This document shows, one piece after another, positions 1 through 9,020 of a stretch of 64,000 nt of DNA (positions within the stretch are counted from its first letter, which is position 1; the number at the start of each line of letters is the position of its first letter). Source of the stretch: an uncultured Dehalococcoidia bacterium. Lineage in GTDB: Bacteria > Chloroflexota > Dehalococcoidia > Lucifugimonadales > UBA3495. A model generated the notes under the pieces. That model did no database searches. It was not told the origin of the DNA and saw only the letters and a program-made list of their open reading frames with translations. The translations under genes were made by a program, and so were the position numbers. The DNA lies in contig CATOSK010000007.1 in assembly GCA_951812535.1 (NCBI GenBank), positions 248,001 to 312,000 of the forward strand, given 5' to 3'.

Positions 1-414
1 GCCGATGCCCTCGTCGAGGGAAATCAACGCGCCCTCGCCGCCCGCGCCGAAGCTCAGGGGCAGCAGGGTGTCCTCGATGGTCAGGCAGGAAACCCCCGCC
101 GATTCCAGCTCCTCCACGGTGCGCCGCACGTTCAATGCGTTGCCGTAGCCGTGGTCGGCGTCCACCATCAGGCTGATGGTGCTGGCGCGGCAGATGCGGT
201 GGATCTGCTGGGCGAACTCGGACAGGGTCAGGACGATCAGGTCCGGTGCTCCCAGGACCGTTCCCGAAGCGATGGACCCGGCGAACATTCCGATCTCGAA
301 ACCCACGTCCTGGGCGGCCCGGGCCGAAATGGGGTCGAACACCGACCCGGGATGGACACACTTGTCTCCGGCCAGTATGGCCCGGTAATTCTCACGCCGT
401 TCGGTAAGATTCAT
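1..414 (-). CDS. Isocitrate lyase/PEP mutase family enzyme (oxaloacetate decarboxylase-like), C-terminus cut by window edge
   Basis: The minus-strand reading from the ATG at 414 runs open to base 1 and gives 138 residues, so the C-terminal half lies outside the window. The product carries the PEP mutase/isocitrate lyase TIM-barrel signatures: an N-terminal [13 protein letters not shown] segment, the metal-binding VDADHGYGN motif, and the [10 protein letters not shown] stretch typical of the oxaloacetate decarboxylase / carboxyphosphonoenolpyruvate mutase subgroup. Such enzymes cleave or rearrange C-C or C-P bonds of 2-oxo acids using Mg2+. AGGAG sits 6 nt before the start. The exact substrate cannot be read from this fragment. 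Confidence 0.88.
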   Translation of the reverse strand, partial: MNLTERRENYRAILAGDKCVHPGSVFDPISARAAQDVGFEIGMFAGSIASGTVLGAPDLIVLTLSEFAQQIHRICRASTISLMVDADHGYGNALNVRRTVEELESAGVSCLTIEDTLLPLSFGAGGEGALISLDEGIG

Positions 415-531
415 GCTGCTCCTTTCGCTGGCTGAAAATCGGGAATGGCAAGCTGCACCCGCCAAGCCCGGCGAATATACTACCGGCAATAACCGCTGGC
501 AAGGAAACCGGAGCCGGACACTGGAGGCCCC

Positions 532-1392
532 ATGAACATCATCGGCGTGGACTTCAGCGGGGCCAAATCCGACCGCAACACCTGGGTCGCCACCGCCGTT
601 CTGAACAGTACAACCCTGCGGCTGGACTCATCCCGCCCCATAACGCGGGATGAGTTGGAAACCTTGTTGTCGGAAGCCGCCGGGCCAACCGTGGCCGCCC
701 TGGACTTCCCTTTCTCGATGCCCGAATCTTTCGCCCGATTCTGGCAACCTCAGGCCGCTGCCATGCCCGACCTGTGGAATGCTGCCGCCAGCATAGATCT
801 GGACGGATTCCTGGCTGTGCGGGACGGGTTCGTGGCGGCTCACGGCGAGCCCAAGCGCCTGGCCGACACATTCCACCCGGAATGCTATTCCTGTCTCCAC
901 AAGGTCAACCCCAACATGGTGCCCATGACCTTTCGGGGTATGCAGATGCTCCACCGCCTCTGGCCATTGGGTTGCGAGGTGCCCCCGCTGCCGCGAGAGG
1001 AAAGCGGCATCAGGCCAGACGCACCGCTACTCCTCGAAGCCATGCCGGGAGCCGCGCTCAAGGCCTTGGGCCTCCCCTACAAGGGCTACAAGACAGGCCG
1101 GCGCACTACCGAGTTGCGCCATCGAATTCTGGACGGCTTGGCCCGCCTTGCCGTTCCCCAGCTTTCTGGGTTGGAAGCCTTCAGGGAGGTATGCCTGGAC
1201 AACCACGATTGCCTCGATGCAGTGGTGGCCTCCCTGGTAGCCGCCATGTGGGTGTTGGATCGCGGCCTGTTCCGGTGTCCGGCCGAACCGGGACAGCCGG
1301 CCTATGATCCGGTCGTGATTCTGGAAGGCTGGCTCTACGCTCCCGTCTTCTACCAGGAGCAGCCCGGCCAACCTCCCGCCCCGTCATGCTAG
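532..1392 (+). CDS. DUF429 family protein (predicted RNase H-fold)
   Basis: A 286-residue protein opening with [12 protein letters not shown], the conserved acidic first strand of DUF429 proteins, which are predicted to adopt an RNase H-like fold with a D-based metal site. Further acidic motifs, [12 protein letters not shown] and [16 protein letters not shown], fit the same family and could complete the metal site. The length is normal for the family. The start is a clear ATG after GGAGGCCC. It stands alone, divergent from the PEP mutase-family gene on its left. No substrate is known for the family, so function remains unassigned. Confidence 0.8.
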   Translation: MNIIGVDFSGAKSDRNTWVATAVLNSTTLRLDSSRPITRDELETLLSEAAGPTVAALDFPFSMPESFARFWQPQAAAMPDLWNAAASIDLDGFLAVRDGFVAAHGEPKRLADTFHPECYSCLHKVNPNMVPMTFRGMQMLHRLWPLGCEVPPLPREESGIRPDAPLLLEAMPGAALKALGLPYKGYKTGRRTTELRHRILDGLARLAVPQLSGLEAFREVCLDNHDCLDAVVASLVAAMWVLDRGLFRCPAEPGQPAYDPVVILEGWLYAPVFYQEQPGQPPAPSC

Positions 1393-1447
1393 AATACCCG
1401 GGCAACAGTAGCCCAACCCCCAACCCATCCATAAAGGAGGCAACAGC

Positions 1448-1798
1448 ATGGTCCAGATAGTCCGCGTCTATTCCGGCGACGACGGCGAGTCCCACTTCGA
1501 AGAGGTGACTCCGGAGCAGTTCGCCGAAATCGTCAACCAGGTGGGCGACGGCGCCATCAACCTCAACGCCCGGGCGGCCGGCCCCGACTCCGACTACCAC
1601 AACGCCCCCCGGCTCCAGTACGTCGTCAACATGGCCGGCACCGCCGAATTCGAGGTCGCCGACGGCAGCAAGGCCCGCCTCTTCCCCGGCGACGTCCTCA
1701 TCGCCGAGGATATCACCGGCCACGGCCACATCGCCCGCAGCATCGGCGAAGACTTCCGCATCTCCTTGGCCGTTCCTCTGGCCAACCAGACCCGCTAG
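1448..1798 (+). CDS. Small cupin-like protein
   Basis: A 116-residue protein with a strong ribosome binding site (AAAGGAGG) 7 nt before the ATG. Residues about 55-110 (YVVNMAGTAEFEVADGSKARLFPGDVLIAEDITGHGHIARSI) match the two cupin motifs: a turn before the G-D-V strand, then a histidine-rich H-x-H stretch that could bind a metal. The N-terminal third is acidic. It lies 55 bp after the DUF429 gene on the same strand and may share its transcript. A strong hairpin follows the stop. The substrate is unknown. Confidence 0.75.
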   Translation: MVQIVRVYSGDDGESHFEEVTPEQFAEIVNQVGDGAINLNARAAGPDSDYHNAPRLQYVVNMAGTAEFEVADGSKARLFPGDVLIAEDITGHGHIARSIGEDFRISLAVPLANQTR

Positions 1799-1816
1799 CC
1801 CAAGGACCCTGCGCAT

Positions 1817-1866
1817 ACCGGGAAGGTGCCCATCCATTCGCTGGATGGGCACCTTCCCGGTCTTTC
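1817..1866 (+). terminator. Long perfect hairpin, probable terminator
   Basis: A 20-bp perfect stem (ACCGGGAAGGTGCCCATCCA paired with its complement) closes a 5-nt TTCGC loop and is followed by CTTTC. It lies 18 nt after the cupin stop codon, between convergent genes. The T-tract is short, so termination may depend on the exceptional stem stability and could work in both directions. Confidence 0.75.
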
Positions 1867-1872
1867 GGAGGT

Positions 1873-1892
1873 TTGGGGGATGCATCCCCCAA
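1873..1892 (-). repeat. G5/C5 palindrome, copy 1
   Basis: A perfect 20-nt palindrome with TGCA at its centre. Read on the minus strand it has the family context GCGTTGGGGGA...TCCCCCAAACC, and it begins 14 nt past the stop of the minus-strand DUF2851 gene. Confidence 0.85.
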
Positions 1893-1906
1893 CGCAGCCC
1901 CGGTCC

Positions 1907-3286
1907 CTATCCCGCCGCCCCGGCCAGAACCCGCTGCAGGTGGATCAGCCCCTGCTGCCTCCGTGCGTTCAACTTCGGAAGCGGCAGCCCCGCAACGGAT
2001 AGCAGCCCCGCCATCTCCCGCGCCACCTCGTTGTCCGCCAGCCTCCCGACCTTCCTGTAAAGGCCCAGACAATTGTCGACCTCCCCGACATCCCCCCTGG
2101 TATCGGCCAGCCCGTGGAGCAAAGGCAATGCCACGTTCACCGCGATCTCCCTGGCCCGGGGCGCTCCAACGCAGGTCACGCCGCCCCCGGTTACGGTCAG
2201 CGCATCGGTCAAGCGGCGGGGACTGCCTTCCGCAACCAGCCGGGAAAACCCCTCCACCAGCCCGCCCTCCAGCGTCCCGTCAAAGCATCGGGCCAGCAGC
2301 CTTGCCGCCCCGCCAATGCGCCGCCGCGGATGGTTGGCCGGACGCACCCGGAAACAATGCCACTCGCCGGCGTCCATCGGCCGCCCGAGACTCCCCCTGG
2401 GCAGGGGGACGACCCTCGCATCCCGCTTCTGGGACAACCCGGAAAGCTGCGCCAGCCAGCTTTCCAGAGTTGCAGCCAAGTCCTTGGCGGGAACCTTTAC
2501 CACCGCCCGCTCCAGAGCGGCGTAGGGCGCCAGCGACGCCAGCCGGACGAAGGGCGGCTGGTTGTGCCGATACCCCAGCGCCTCCATGATCCCCTCGTAA
2601 AGCACCTGCTCCTGCGTCTGCTCGGCCAGGAATTTTTGGAACCGCCGGCTCTTGCCCAGGAACCGCTCATCCCCCGCACGGTCCAGCAGAGCCGCCATTT
2701 CCCCGGGACTGCCCGGCCGGGGATAACCCAGCCCCTCCAGGATTCCCCAGACCGCGCCGCCCTGACCCTGACACCCGCCGGAGCCATCGCCTTCGCCGTT
2801 CCCCTCCCGGTCGTCCCCCGCGGGCCCGCCCCCTTCCGGCAGGATGCTTGCCAGGGAAACCACCGGCACTTCGCCGCCGCTCTGCCGCTGGGTGGGTCCC
2901 GGGTGCAGGTCCAGGGCGGCGTGCAAGACGACTCCGTTGTAGTTGGGGTCGTCCCGGTGGCCGTGGGCATACCAGTCCTGCTGGCGGATGTGGATCTCCA
3001 CGTCCCCCTGCACCACCCCCTCATCCTCGAAGTGAAGCAAGGCGTTGCGGAAGTCCGGTCCGGCGGTGGTGCCGGGACGCCCCGGGTAGAGCACCCGCAC
3101 CCGCCTTCCCTGGCTGGTGCGGAACCACTCCTGCCGCGCCGCCCGCCGCTGCCACAGCTTCGCCAGCGCGCTCTCCGGCAGCGGGGGCTTTCCCCGGTCC
3201 CGGCCGGAGTCTCCCTGGTAGTGGGCCGGCTCCTCGTCAATGGTGGCCGGGGGAGTCAGTATCCAAGTGTTCAGGCCGGCAGTCAT
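1907..3286 (-). CDS. DUF2851 family protein
   Basis: A 459-residue protein of the DUF2851 family. Diagnostic segments are the N-terminal LAKLWQRRAARQEWFRTSQGRRV region, the GRPGTTAGPDFRNALLHFED stretch and the GDVEIHIRQQDWYAHGHRDDPNYNGVVLHAALD stretch, which together resemble a nuclease-like core with conserved D, E and H residues. Residues about 180-220 form a Gly/Pro/Glu-rich insertion. The reading frame is open 40 codons further upstream, but the ATG at 3286 fits the conserved N-terminus (MTAGLNTWILTPP). The function of the family is unknown. Confidence 0.78.
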   Translation of the reverse strand: MTAGLNTWILTPPATIDEEPAHYQGDSGRDRGKPPLPESALAKLWQRRAARQEWFRTSQGRRVRVLYPGRPGTTAGPDFRNALLHFEDEGVVQGDVEIHIRQQDWYAHGHRDDPNYNGVVLHAALDLHPGPTQRQSGGEVPVVSLASILPEGGGPAGDDREGNGEGDGSGGCQGQGGAVWGILEGLGYPRPGSPGEMAALLDRAGDERFLGKSRRFQKFLAEQTQEQVLYEGIMEALGYRHNQPPFVRLASLAPYAALERAVVKVPAKDLAATLESWLAQLSGLSQKRDARVVPLPRGSLGRPMDAGEWHCFRVRPANHPRRRIGGAARLLARCFDGTLEGGLVEGFSRLVAEGSPRRLTDALTVTGGGVTCVGAPRAREIAVNVALPLLHGLADTRGDVGEVDNCLGLYRKVGRLADNEVAREMAGLLSVAGLPLPKLNARRQQGLIHLQRVLAGAAG

Positions 3287-3880
3287 CGTGGTGGCAGTAT
3301 ACCCGGAACGGGGAGCCGGTTGCCGGTGGTCAATCTTCCCGAACTGCCCACCCGGGTTGTTGCTGACACTTGCCGCTGGCATTCCCGGGCTCCCATGCTC
3401 TGCCACCGAACAACGGCCGCTGAATAATGACCACGGGAATAATCACCACGGATTCCAGCGCCCGGGAGGGCTTCCGCCCCATTCCCTCCCCACCGGCTGG
3501 AATCCCCGCACCAAGGGTGCGCCAAAACCGGACTAAACCAAGACATTCGGGTGGAAAAAGCGGAAATTTGGCGGACAATTCCAAGCAAACCAGGACAAAA
3601 GCCCCGCCCGCCCCACACTCAAATGTCCTGAAATGTCGCCCTTTGTCGCGGTTTCCCAAGGTGTCTACAGCCCCAACCCCTGGCCGGACGATTGGGATGG
3701 AAGATCATGACGGAGCGGAAGCGGGGAAAGTGTCTGTCCCCTTCTTCCCCTTCCACCCCATCCCATCCGTTTCCCCGGAACTTCCCCAGCTTGCCGATTG
3801 CCGCCCGGAGTCGTAGAATTTGGCAAACTTGCCCGGGGGCCAGCGGCTCCGGCGCAGAGTAAACGAGGAGAGAATTGTCT
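3287..3880. other. Intergenic region without a supported gene
   Basis: About 590 bp between divergent genes. Open frames here (for example 3427-3816) are Pro/Ser/Arg-rich without domain features or ribosome binding sites. The segment around 3540-3660 is locally A-rich with TTTGTCGC and ATGTCGCC words, loosely resembling gaps near 31.73 and 56.0 kb. A GAGGAG ribosome binding site for the CoA-transferase gene lies at 3866-3871. No confident promoter is visible. Confidence 0.6.
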
Positions 3881-5095
3881 ATGGCTGAAGCGAATGGCCC
3901 TTTGAAAGGAATCAGGGTACTTGACCTTGGCCGTCACCAGGCCGGCCCCCGGTGCGCCCAGGTGCTGGCCCGCATGGGAGCGGAGGTCATCAAGGTCGAG
4001 CGTCTCGGCGGTGAAGAGACCCGCTACCACGCTCCCTGGGTGCGCAAGCAGAGCGCCTACTGGGTCCAGTACAACAGCGGCAAGAAGAGCCTCAGCATCG
4101 ACCTCCGCAAGGAGGAAGGCAAGGAAGTGCTCCGCAAGCTGGTCAAGATTTCCGACGTCCTGCTCCAGAACTTCCGCCCCGGCACCATCGCCGCCATGGG
4201 GTTCGGCTACGACGTGCTGAAGGAGATCAACCCCCGCATCATCATGGTCAACGTCTCGGCCTATGGGCAGTTCGGCCCCTACTCCAACCAGATTGGCTAC
4301 GACCCCATCGGCCAGACCATGTCCGGCATCGCCATGGTCACCGGTGAGGAGGGGATGCCTCCCATCAGGGCCGGCGTGCCCATCATCGACCGGACCACGG
4401 CCCTCCACGCCGCCATCGGCACCCTGGCCGCCATCCACGAGCGGGAGAGTTCCGGAGAAGGACAGACCATCGACGTCTGCCTGGCCGACACCGGCTACAG
4501 CTACACCGAGATTCCCGTCACCGCCTACCACGGCGCGGGGATCGAGCCCAGGCGCGGCGAGTCGGCGGCGCCTCCCAGCGGGACCTATCCCTGCAAGGAC
4601 GGCTGGGTCCTCGTTTCCGCCGGCGACCAGCACCACTGGCACCGGGTCTGCAATGCCCTGGGCAAGCCCGAATGGCTGGAAGACCCCCGGTTCACCACCC
4701 GCCACGAGCGGGGCGCCAACGGCGCCGTGGTCCAGGAGGCCATGCGCGACCTGCTGGCCGACATGACCATGAAGGACGCCATCGCCCACTTCACCCACCA
4801 CGACGTGACGGCCGCGCCCGTGAACACCATCGCCCAGGCCGCCCAGGACCCCCACCCGTGGGAGCGGCGGGCCATGGTTGAGGTCCCCGACTTCCTGGCC
4901 GGCAGCATCGCCGTTTCCGGCGACTACTGGCATTTCAGCCGCACTCCCACCGTTGTCGGGTCCACGCCCCAGGTGGGTGAGCACAATGACGAAGTGCTCA
5001 GCGGATTGCTGGGACTGTCCGACGAGGAGGTCGCCGGCCTCTATGAGCGGAACGTGGTCAGCACGGCCCACCACTACGACGAAGTCCCCGGCTAA
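3881..5095 (+). CDS. CaiB/BaiF family CoA-transferase (class III)
   Basis: A 404-residue class III CoA-transferase, which moves CoA between carboxylic acids through enzyme-bound anhydride and thioester intermediates. The N-terminal GIRVLDLGRHQAGPRCAQVLARMGAEVIKVE and the NFRPGTIAAMGFGYDVL motif are characteristic. The catalytic aspartate aligns with Asp203 in IDVCLADTG, so the enzyme looks intact. The ATG at 3881 is preferred over an in-frame TTG two codons earlier because GAGGAG lies 8 nt upstream of it. It appears monocistronic, with a terminator 30 nt after the stop. The acyl substrate is unknown. Confidence 0.92.
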   Translation: MAEANGPLKGIRVLDLGRHQAGPRCAQVLARMGAEVIKVERLGGEETRYHAPWVRKQSAYWVQYNSGKKSLSIDLRKEEGKEVLRKLVKISDVLLQNFRPGTIAAMGFGYDVLKEINPRIIMVNVSAYGQFGPYSNQIGYDPIGQTMSGIAMVTGEEGMPPIRAGVPIIDRTTALHAAIGTLAAIHERESSGEGQTIDVCLADTGYSYTEIPVTAYHGAGIEPRRGESAAPPSGTYPCKDGWVLVSAGDQHHWHRVCNALGKPEWLEDPRFTTRHERGANGAVVQEAMRDLLADMTMKDAIAHFTHHDVTAAPVNTIAQAAQDPHPWERRAMVEVPDFLAGSIAVSGDYWHFSRTPTVVGSTPQVGEHNDEVLSGLLGLSDEEVAGLYERNVVSTAHHYDEVPG

Positions 5096-5124
5096 CCCGG
5101 CTGCCGTTACTTCGCCCAACGAGA

Positions 5125-5156
5125 AGGGGCCTCCTCTATGGAGGCCCCTATTTTTC
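5125..5156 (+). terminator. Rho-independent terminator of the CoA-transferase gene
   Basis: A 10-bp perfect stem AGGGGCCTCC/GGAGGCCCCT with a TCTAT loop is followed by ATTTTTC, a textbook intrinsic terminator 30 nt after the stop codon. Confidence 0.9.
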
Positions 5157-5162
5157 GGGGGT

Positions 5163-5182
5163 CCGGGGGACGAGTCCCCCAG
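5163..5182 (-). repeat. G5/C5 palindrome, copy 2
   Basis: CCGGGGGA-CGAG-TCCCCCAG. Read on the minus strand it keeps the family context ATTACGCTGGGGGA...TCCCCCGGACCCCC, and it starts about 10 nt after the stop of the asparaginase gene. The outer bases differ from the majority TT/AA. Confidence 0.8.
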
Positions 5183-5192
5183 CGTAATCCAT

Positions 5193-6215
5193 CTAGTAGT
5201 TCAGCATCATCCGCTGAATTTCTCCCGCGTCGTCGGTGACCGTAAGGGCCAACATCAGCAGGATGCGGGCCTTCTTCGGCGCCAGGTTGTCGGCCACCAC
5301 GTACCCATCCTCCGAAAAGCGCCGCGTCCGCATCACCCGGCCGTTCCCAGTCTGGCTGGCGATGACCACCCGCACTCCCCGTTCCTGGGCATCCTTCAAT
5401 CCCCGCATGAACTCGGGAGAAGACCCTCCGCTGCCCAGTCCCGCGGCCACCAGCCCGGGAACTCCCGCGCCTGCCACCGCCCTGGGGACCAGCCCGTCGG
5501 CCCCTGCGTAGGCGTAAGCGATCTCCACCCGGGGCAGCTCGGACAAGCTGCTGACGTCGAACTCGCTGTCGGCGGTGTGGGTTCTTGTGGGCGTGCGGTA
5601 GAACACCACCTGCTCGTCCGAGTCGGCGTATCCCAGGAACCCCAGCTCGTTGGAGCGGAAGGTCTCCAGCCGGTAGCTGTTGGACTTGGTCACGTCCCGG
5701 GCTGCCTGGATCTCGTTGTTCAGGACGGTCAGGACCCCCCTTCCCGCCGCGTTGGAAGAAGCGGCAATGCGCACTGCATCGATCAGGTTCACATCCGAGT
5801 CCGTCCCCAGCCCGCTGGCCGGACGCATCGCTCCGGTGACCACCACCGGTTTGCTGCTGCGGACAGTCAGGTTCAGGAAGTAGGCCGTCTCCTCCAGGGT
5901 TGCGGTGCCGTGGGTCACGGCTACCCCCGCCGCCTCCGTGTCGCCCCGGAAGATCTGGTTGATCCGCTGGGCCAACTGCAGCCAGTGGGGCGGAGCCACC
6001 TCGGTGCTGCCCACGTTGATCAGCTGCTCCGGCTCCACCTGGGCGAAGGCATTGACCTCCGGGACCCGTTCCAGCATCTGCTGGATGGTCAGGTGCCTGT
6101 TCCCGTAGCTGTAGTTGATGTAGTCGCTGCGGGACTCCCCCACGGTGGATATGGTCCCCCCGGTGCCGATAACGTACACCCGGGGCAGGCTGGAAGGACT
6201 GGCGCCGCTGGTCAT
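5193..6215 (-). CDS. L-asparaginase family protein with altered active-site motif
   Basis: A 340-residue asparaginase/glutaminase-family protein without a signal peptide, so probably cytoplasmic. The first nucleophile motif GTGGTIS is intact (Thr21), as are Thr104 and the Lys177 region (NNEIQAARDVTKSN). The second motif, normally HGTDTMEETAYF, reads HGTATLEETAYF, so the conserved aspartate that binds the substrate amino group is Ala105. GGAGG lies 6 nt before the ATG. The substitution may change or abolish amino-acid hydrolysis or favour another substrate. Confidence 0.9.
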   Translation of the reverse strand: MTSGASPSSLPRVYVIGTGGTISTVGESRSDYINYSYGNRHLTIQQMLERVPEVNAFAQVEPEQLINVGSTEVAPPHWLQLAQRINQIFRGDTEAAGVAVTHGTATLEETAYFLNLTVRSSKPVVVTGAMRPASGLGTDSDVNLIDAVRIAASSNAAGRGVLTVLNNEIQAARDVTKSNSYRLETFRSNELGFLGYADSDEQVVFYRTPTRTHTADSEFDVSSLSELPRVEIAYAYAGADGLVPRAVAGAGVPGLVAAGLGSGGSSPEFMRGLKDAQERGVRVVIASQTGNGRVMRTRRFSEDGYVVADNLAPKKARILLMLALTVTDDAGEIQRMMLNY

Positions 6216-6317
6216 GGCAACCTCCGGAAGATGGGCTCAGGTGGACAACCGCGTTTGCCGGACAAGTATACGCCATGCCGCAGCCGTGCATCCGCCCTGC
6301 CCGCACCTCCGTATCTC

Positions 6318-6353
6318 CCGTCATTCCCGCGCCGGCGGGGATCCAGACCCCGG
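6318..6353. repeat. ATTCCCGC-type dispersed palindrome
   Basis: CGTCATTCCCGC followed by GCCGGCGGGGATCCAGACCCC, a form of the ATTCCC...GGGAAT palindrome family (similar to Neisseria dRS3-type repeats) with TCCAGAC and CGTCAT flanks. Related copies lie at 6553-6611, 32016-32052 and 57878-57914. Confidence 0.65.
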
Positions 6354-6485
6354 TCAACCCTTCCGATGCTGAAACCGTCGCCCCTCCGCGGACATTCCAG
6401 CTGCGCCGACCACCGACGCTCTCCCTCTGGCACTTCCTCCCATCACCCCGGTACCATCGAACGAAGGGTGAACACTCCATCATCA

Positions 6486-6662
6486 AGAAACTATCTCAAA
6501 ACGGACACTCCGAAACCAGACCGAAACCAGAAACCCGCGAAAGGGGAACGACCGGGGTCTGGATTCCCGCCCCCGCCTACGCGGGGGCATGCTCTGCGCG
6601 GGAATGACGGGAGGGAAACGTGGGGATCCCCGGCTACGCTCACTTGTTTTGAGATAGTTACT
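6486..6662. mobile_element. MITE-like element with 17-bp terminal inverted repeats
   Basis: The segment begins AGAAACTATCTCAAAAC and ends GTTTTGAGATAGTTACT, inverted repeats matching at 16 of 17 positions (14 consecutive bases perfect). The 177-bp body has no coding capacity for a transposase and encloses an ATTCCCGC-type palindrome. A target-site duplication is not evident. This structure fits a non-autonomous miniature inverted-repeat element mobilised in trans. A second, unrelated 8-bp inverted repeat (TGGGACTC/GAGTCCCA) lies just downstream at about 6677-6736. Confidence 0.6.
6553..6611. repeat. ATTCCCGC-type palindrome with internal insertion
   Basis: GGGGTCTGGATTCCCGC and GCGGGAATGACGG enclose an extra hairpin-forming CCCCGCCTACGCGGGGG unit. 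This is the inverted orientation of the repeat at 6318-6353 and sits inside the MITE-like element. Confidence 0.6.
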
Positions 6663-6851
6663 AAATTGGCCCATTCTGGGACTCGCCACACCATGAATCC
6701 GTGGTCAAGTCCTTCGGAAACGTCCCAGAGTCCCAAAACTAAAATTCGGCCATACCACGCCTTTAGCAGCAGCCTCGCTGGCTCTGCCATCACCCGGTAG
6801 GAGGGCCCGGCACTCCCCGCTATTCCTCCCCGGTTGCGTCGGCCCCCTCTT

Positions 6852-6880
6852 TTGCAATTTGAATAGTGCTGCTTTATGAT
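6852..6880 (+). promoter_or_regulatory. ftsH promoter
   Basis: TTGCAA (-35, 6852-6857) and TATGAT (-10, 6875-6880) are separated by exactly 17 nt, which predicts transcription from about 6887. An imperfect ATGATG/CATCAT inverted repeat spans 6876-6897 and could be an operator. The predicted 5' leader of about 97 nt contains the structured element at 6908-6962. Confidence 0.75.
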
Positions 6881-6907
6881 GTAATTTGACGCATCATCAG
6901 CGGCCCC

Positions 6908-6962
6908 GCCGCCCCACGCCCTTGGACAAGTAACCTTAATCGGGCGCGAATGCGGCGGCTTT
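6908..6962 (+). promoter_or_regulatory. Structured leader element, ftsH copy
   Basis: Outer arms GCCGCC (6908-6913) and GGCGGC (6954-6959) and inner arms CGCCC (6917-6921) and GGGCG (6942-6946) enclose the 20-nt loop TTGGACAAGTAACCTTAATC (6922-6941). A CGAAT-type bulge separates the arms on the 3' side, and CTTTC follows. The same architecture with different paired bases precedes dnaN and a lactonase-like gene. It ends 22 nt before the ftsH start, so it could influence translation initiation. Confidence 0.75.
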
Positions 6963-6983
6963 CAAAAAAGGTCGGAAGAGGGC

Positions 6984-8969
6984 ATGGGAAGCAATCGTTG
7001 GCTCCGTAACAGCCTGGTCTATCTCCTCATTATCGTGGGGGTGATAGTCGTCTTCTACACGCTGATACCCACCTTCGGCGCCAGTGACCCGGTGCCGATT
7101 ACCGAGGTCATCGACCGCGCCAAGCGTAACGAGGTCAGCGAGATCATCGTCGAGGGCCAGAAGCTTACCGTGGTCCCCCGGGTCAGCGCCGGAGCCGGCG
7201 GGACCCAGTTGACCAGCCGCATGGGCGACCAGACCGACATCGTCAGCCTGCTGACCGAGAACGGCGTCACCATCGGCCCCTCAGGAGTCCAGGTGGTGTT
7301 CAAGGGCTCCGGCGGCCTGGGCAGCTTCTTCGGAATCCTCCTCAACTTCCTGCCTCTGATCTTCTTCGGCGGCCTGATCCTGTTCATGATGCGCCAGGCC
7401 CAGGGAAGCAACAACCAGACCCTCAGCTTCGGACGCAGCCGGGCCAGGATGTTGCCCTTCAACCGCCCCACCGTTACCTTCAACGATGTGGCGGGAGTGG
7501 ACGAGGCCAAACAGGAACTCGAGGAAGTCGTCGAGTTCCTCAAGTACCCGGAGCGGTTCCTGTCCCTGGGCGCCCGCATCCCCAAGGGAGTGTTGCTGGT
7601 TGGCCCGCCGGGCACGGGTAAGACCCTACTGGCCCGCGCCGTTGCCGGCGAGGCAGGGGTGCCCTTCTTCCACATCAGCGGCAGCGAGTTCGTTGAAATG
7701 TTCGTCGGAGTCGGTGCGGCCCGTGTGCGGGACCTCTTCGACCAGGCCAAGCGCAACGCCCCCTGCATAGTCTTCGTCGACGAGATTGACGCCGTGGGCC
7801 GCCACCGGGGAGCCGGACTGGGCGGAGGCCACGACGAGCGGGAACAGACCCTGAACCAGATCCTGGTGGAGATGGACGGCTTCGAGACCAACACCAACAT
7901 CATCGTCGTCGCAGCCACCAACCGCCCCGATATCCTCGACCCGGCATTGCTGCGTCCCGGGCGCTTCGACCGCCGGGTCACCCTGGACCTGCCCGACGTC
8001 ACGGGACGCCAGGCCATCCTCAACGTCCACACCGCCGGAAAGCCCATTGCCCCCGAGGTCAAGGTGGACACCCTGGCCAAGGAAACACCCGGGTTCAGCG
8101 GCGCTGACCTGTCCAATCTGGTCAATGAGGCCGCCCTGCTGGCCGCCCGAAAGAACCTGAAGGCAATCAACATGCCCGAGTTCGAGGAAGCGGTGGAGCG
8201 GGTCATCGCCGGCCCGGAGCGGAAGAGCCGGGTCATCAGCATCCGAGAAAAGGAAATGACGGCCTACCACGAGGCGGGTCACGCCCTGGTGGCCTGGGCC
8301 CTGCCCCACGCCGACCGGGTCCACAAGATTTCCATCGTGTCCCGGGGCAACATGGGCGGGCATACGACCCTGCTTCCCGAGGAAGACCGTTATCTCTGGA
8401 CTCAGAACCAGTTCCAGGCCATGCTGGCCGTAACCATGGGCGGACGGGTGGCCGAGGAACTGATCTTCGACGAGGTCACGACCGGCGCCAGCAACGACCT
8501 GGAGAAGGCCACTAAGATTGCCTTGGGCATGGTCAAGCGGTACGGGATGAGCAAGGCCCTGGGACCCCGCACCTTCGGCAAGCGGGAGGAGATGGTGTTC
8601 CTGGGAAGGGAAATCAGCGAGGAGCGGGACTACGGAGACAACGTGGCCGAGGAAATCGACATCGAGGTCAAGACCCTGACCAACCACGCCTACCAGGCGG
8701 CCCGCCAGATACTCATCGACCGCAAGCCCAAGCTGGTCCAAGTGGCCGAGTACCTCATCGAACACGAGGCGGTATCCGGCGACACGCTGGTCCGCTTGTT
8801 CAATCTGGACGACCCGGGAACGGAGGGCGACCACGGCATCCCGGTTATGCCTCCGGAATCGCCGCCTCCCTATGCCCCCCGGCCGGCCCAGCCGCCAACG
8901 ATGCCCCACCCGGCCCCGTCGCTCTCCAGCGAAAACGTTCCCCTGGGGGAGGGCACCGGCACCGGATAG
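6984..8969 (+). CDS. ftsH: ATP-dependent zinc metalloprotease FtsH
   Basis: A 661-residue membrane-anchored AAA+ protease that degrades misassembled membrane proteins and short-lived regulators. Transmembrane segments lie at about residues 11-32 and 113-135 with a short extracytoplasmic domain between them. The AAA domain has Walker A GPPGTGKT (207-214), Walker [10 protein letters not shown] ending near residue 269, and the arginine-finger region. The zinc site HEAGH is at 429-433. The tail after residue 625 is Pro-rich. GGAAGAGG precedes the ATG. Its usual regulators HflK and HflC are encoded 0.7 kb downstream. Confidence 0.97.
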   Translation: MGSNRWLRNSLVYLLIIVGVIVVFYTLIPTFGASDPVPITEVIDRAKRNEVSEIIVEGQKLTVVPRVSAGAGGTQLTSRMGDQTDIVSLLTENGVTIGPSGVQVVFKGSGGLGSFFGILLNFLPLIFFGGLILFMMRQAQGSNNQTLSFGRSRARMLPFNRPTVTFNDVAGVDEAKQELEEVVEFLKYPERFLSLGARIPKGVLLVGPPGTGKTLLARAVAGEAGVPFFHISGSEFVEMFVGVGAARVRDLFDQAKRNAPCIVFVDEIDAVGRHRGAGLGGGHDEREQTLNQILVEMDGFETNTNIIVVAATNRPDILDPALLRPGRFDRRVTLDLPDVTGRQAILNVHTAGKPIAPEVKVDTLAKETPGFSGADLSNLVNEAALLAARKNLKAINMPEFEEAVERVIAGPERKSRVISIREKEMTAYHEAGHALVAWALPHADRVHKISIVSRGNMGGHTTLLPEEDRYLWTQNQFQAMLAVTMGGRVAEELIFDEVTTGASNDLEKATKIALGMVKRYGMSKALGPRTFGKREEMVFLGREISEERDYGDNVAEEIDIEVKTLTNHAYQAARQILIDRKPKLVQVAEYLIEHEAVSGDTLVRLFNLDDPGTEGDHGIPVMPPESPPPYAPRPAQPPTMPHPAPSLSSENVPLGEGTGTG

Positions 8970-9020
8970 CCCAGTCCGTTCGCCCATTGGCCGTTACGTC
9001 CGCCGCCAACGGCAGAACAA

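Noticed and set aside
3427-3816. Small gene in the 3.3-3.9 kb gap
   Set aside because: Composition is Pro/Ser/Arg low complexity, with no ribosome binding site or domain pattern.
3665-5119. Minus-strand open frame of 484 codons
   Set aside because: It is an antisense shadow of the CoA-transferase gene with low-complexity Gly/Val/Asp composition.
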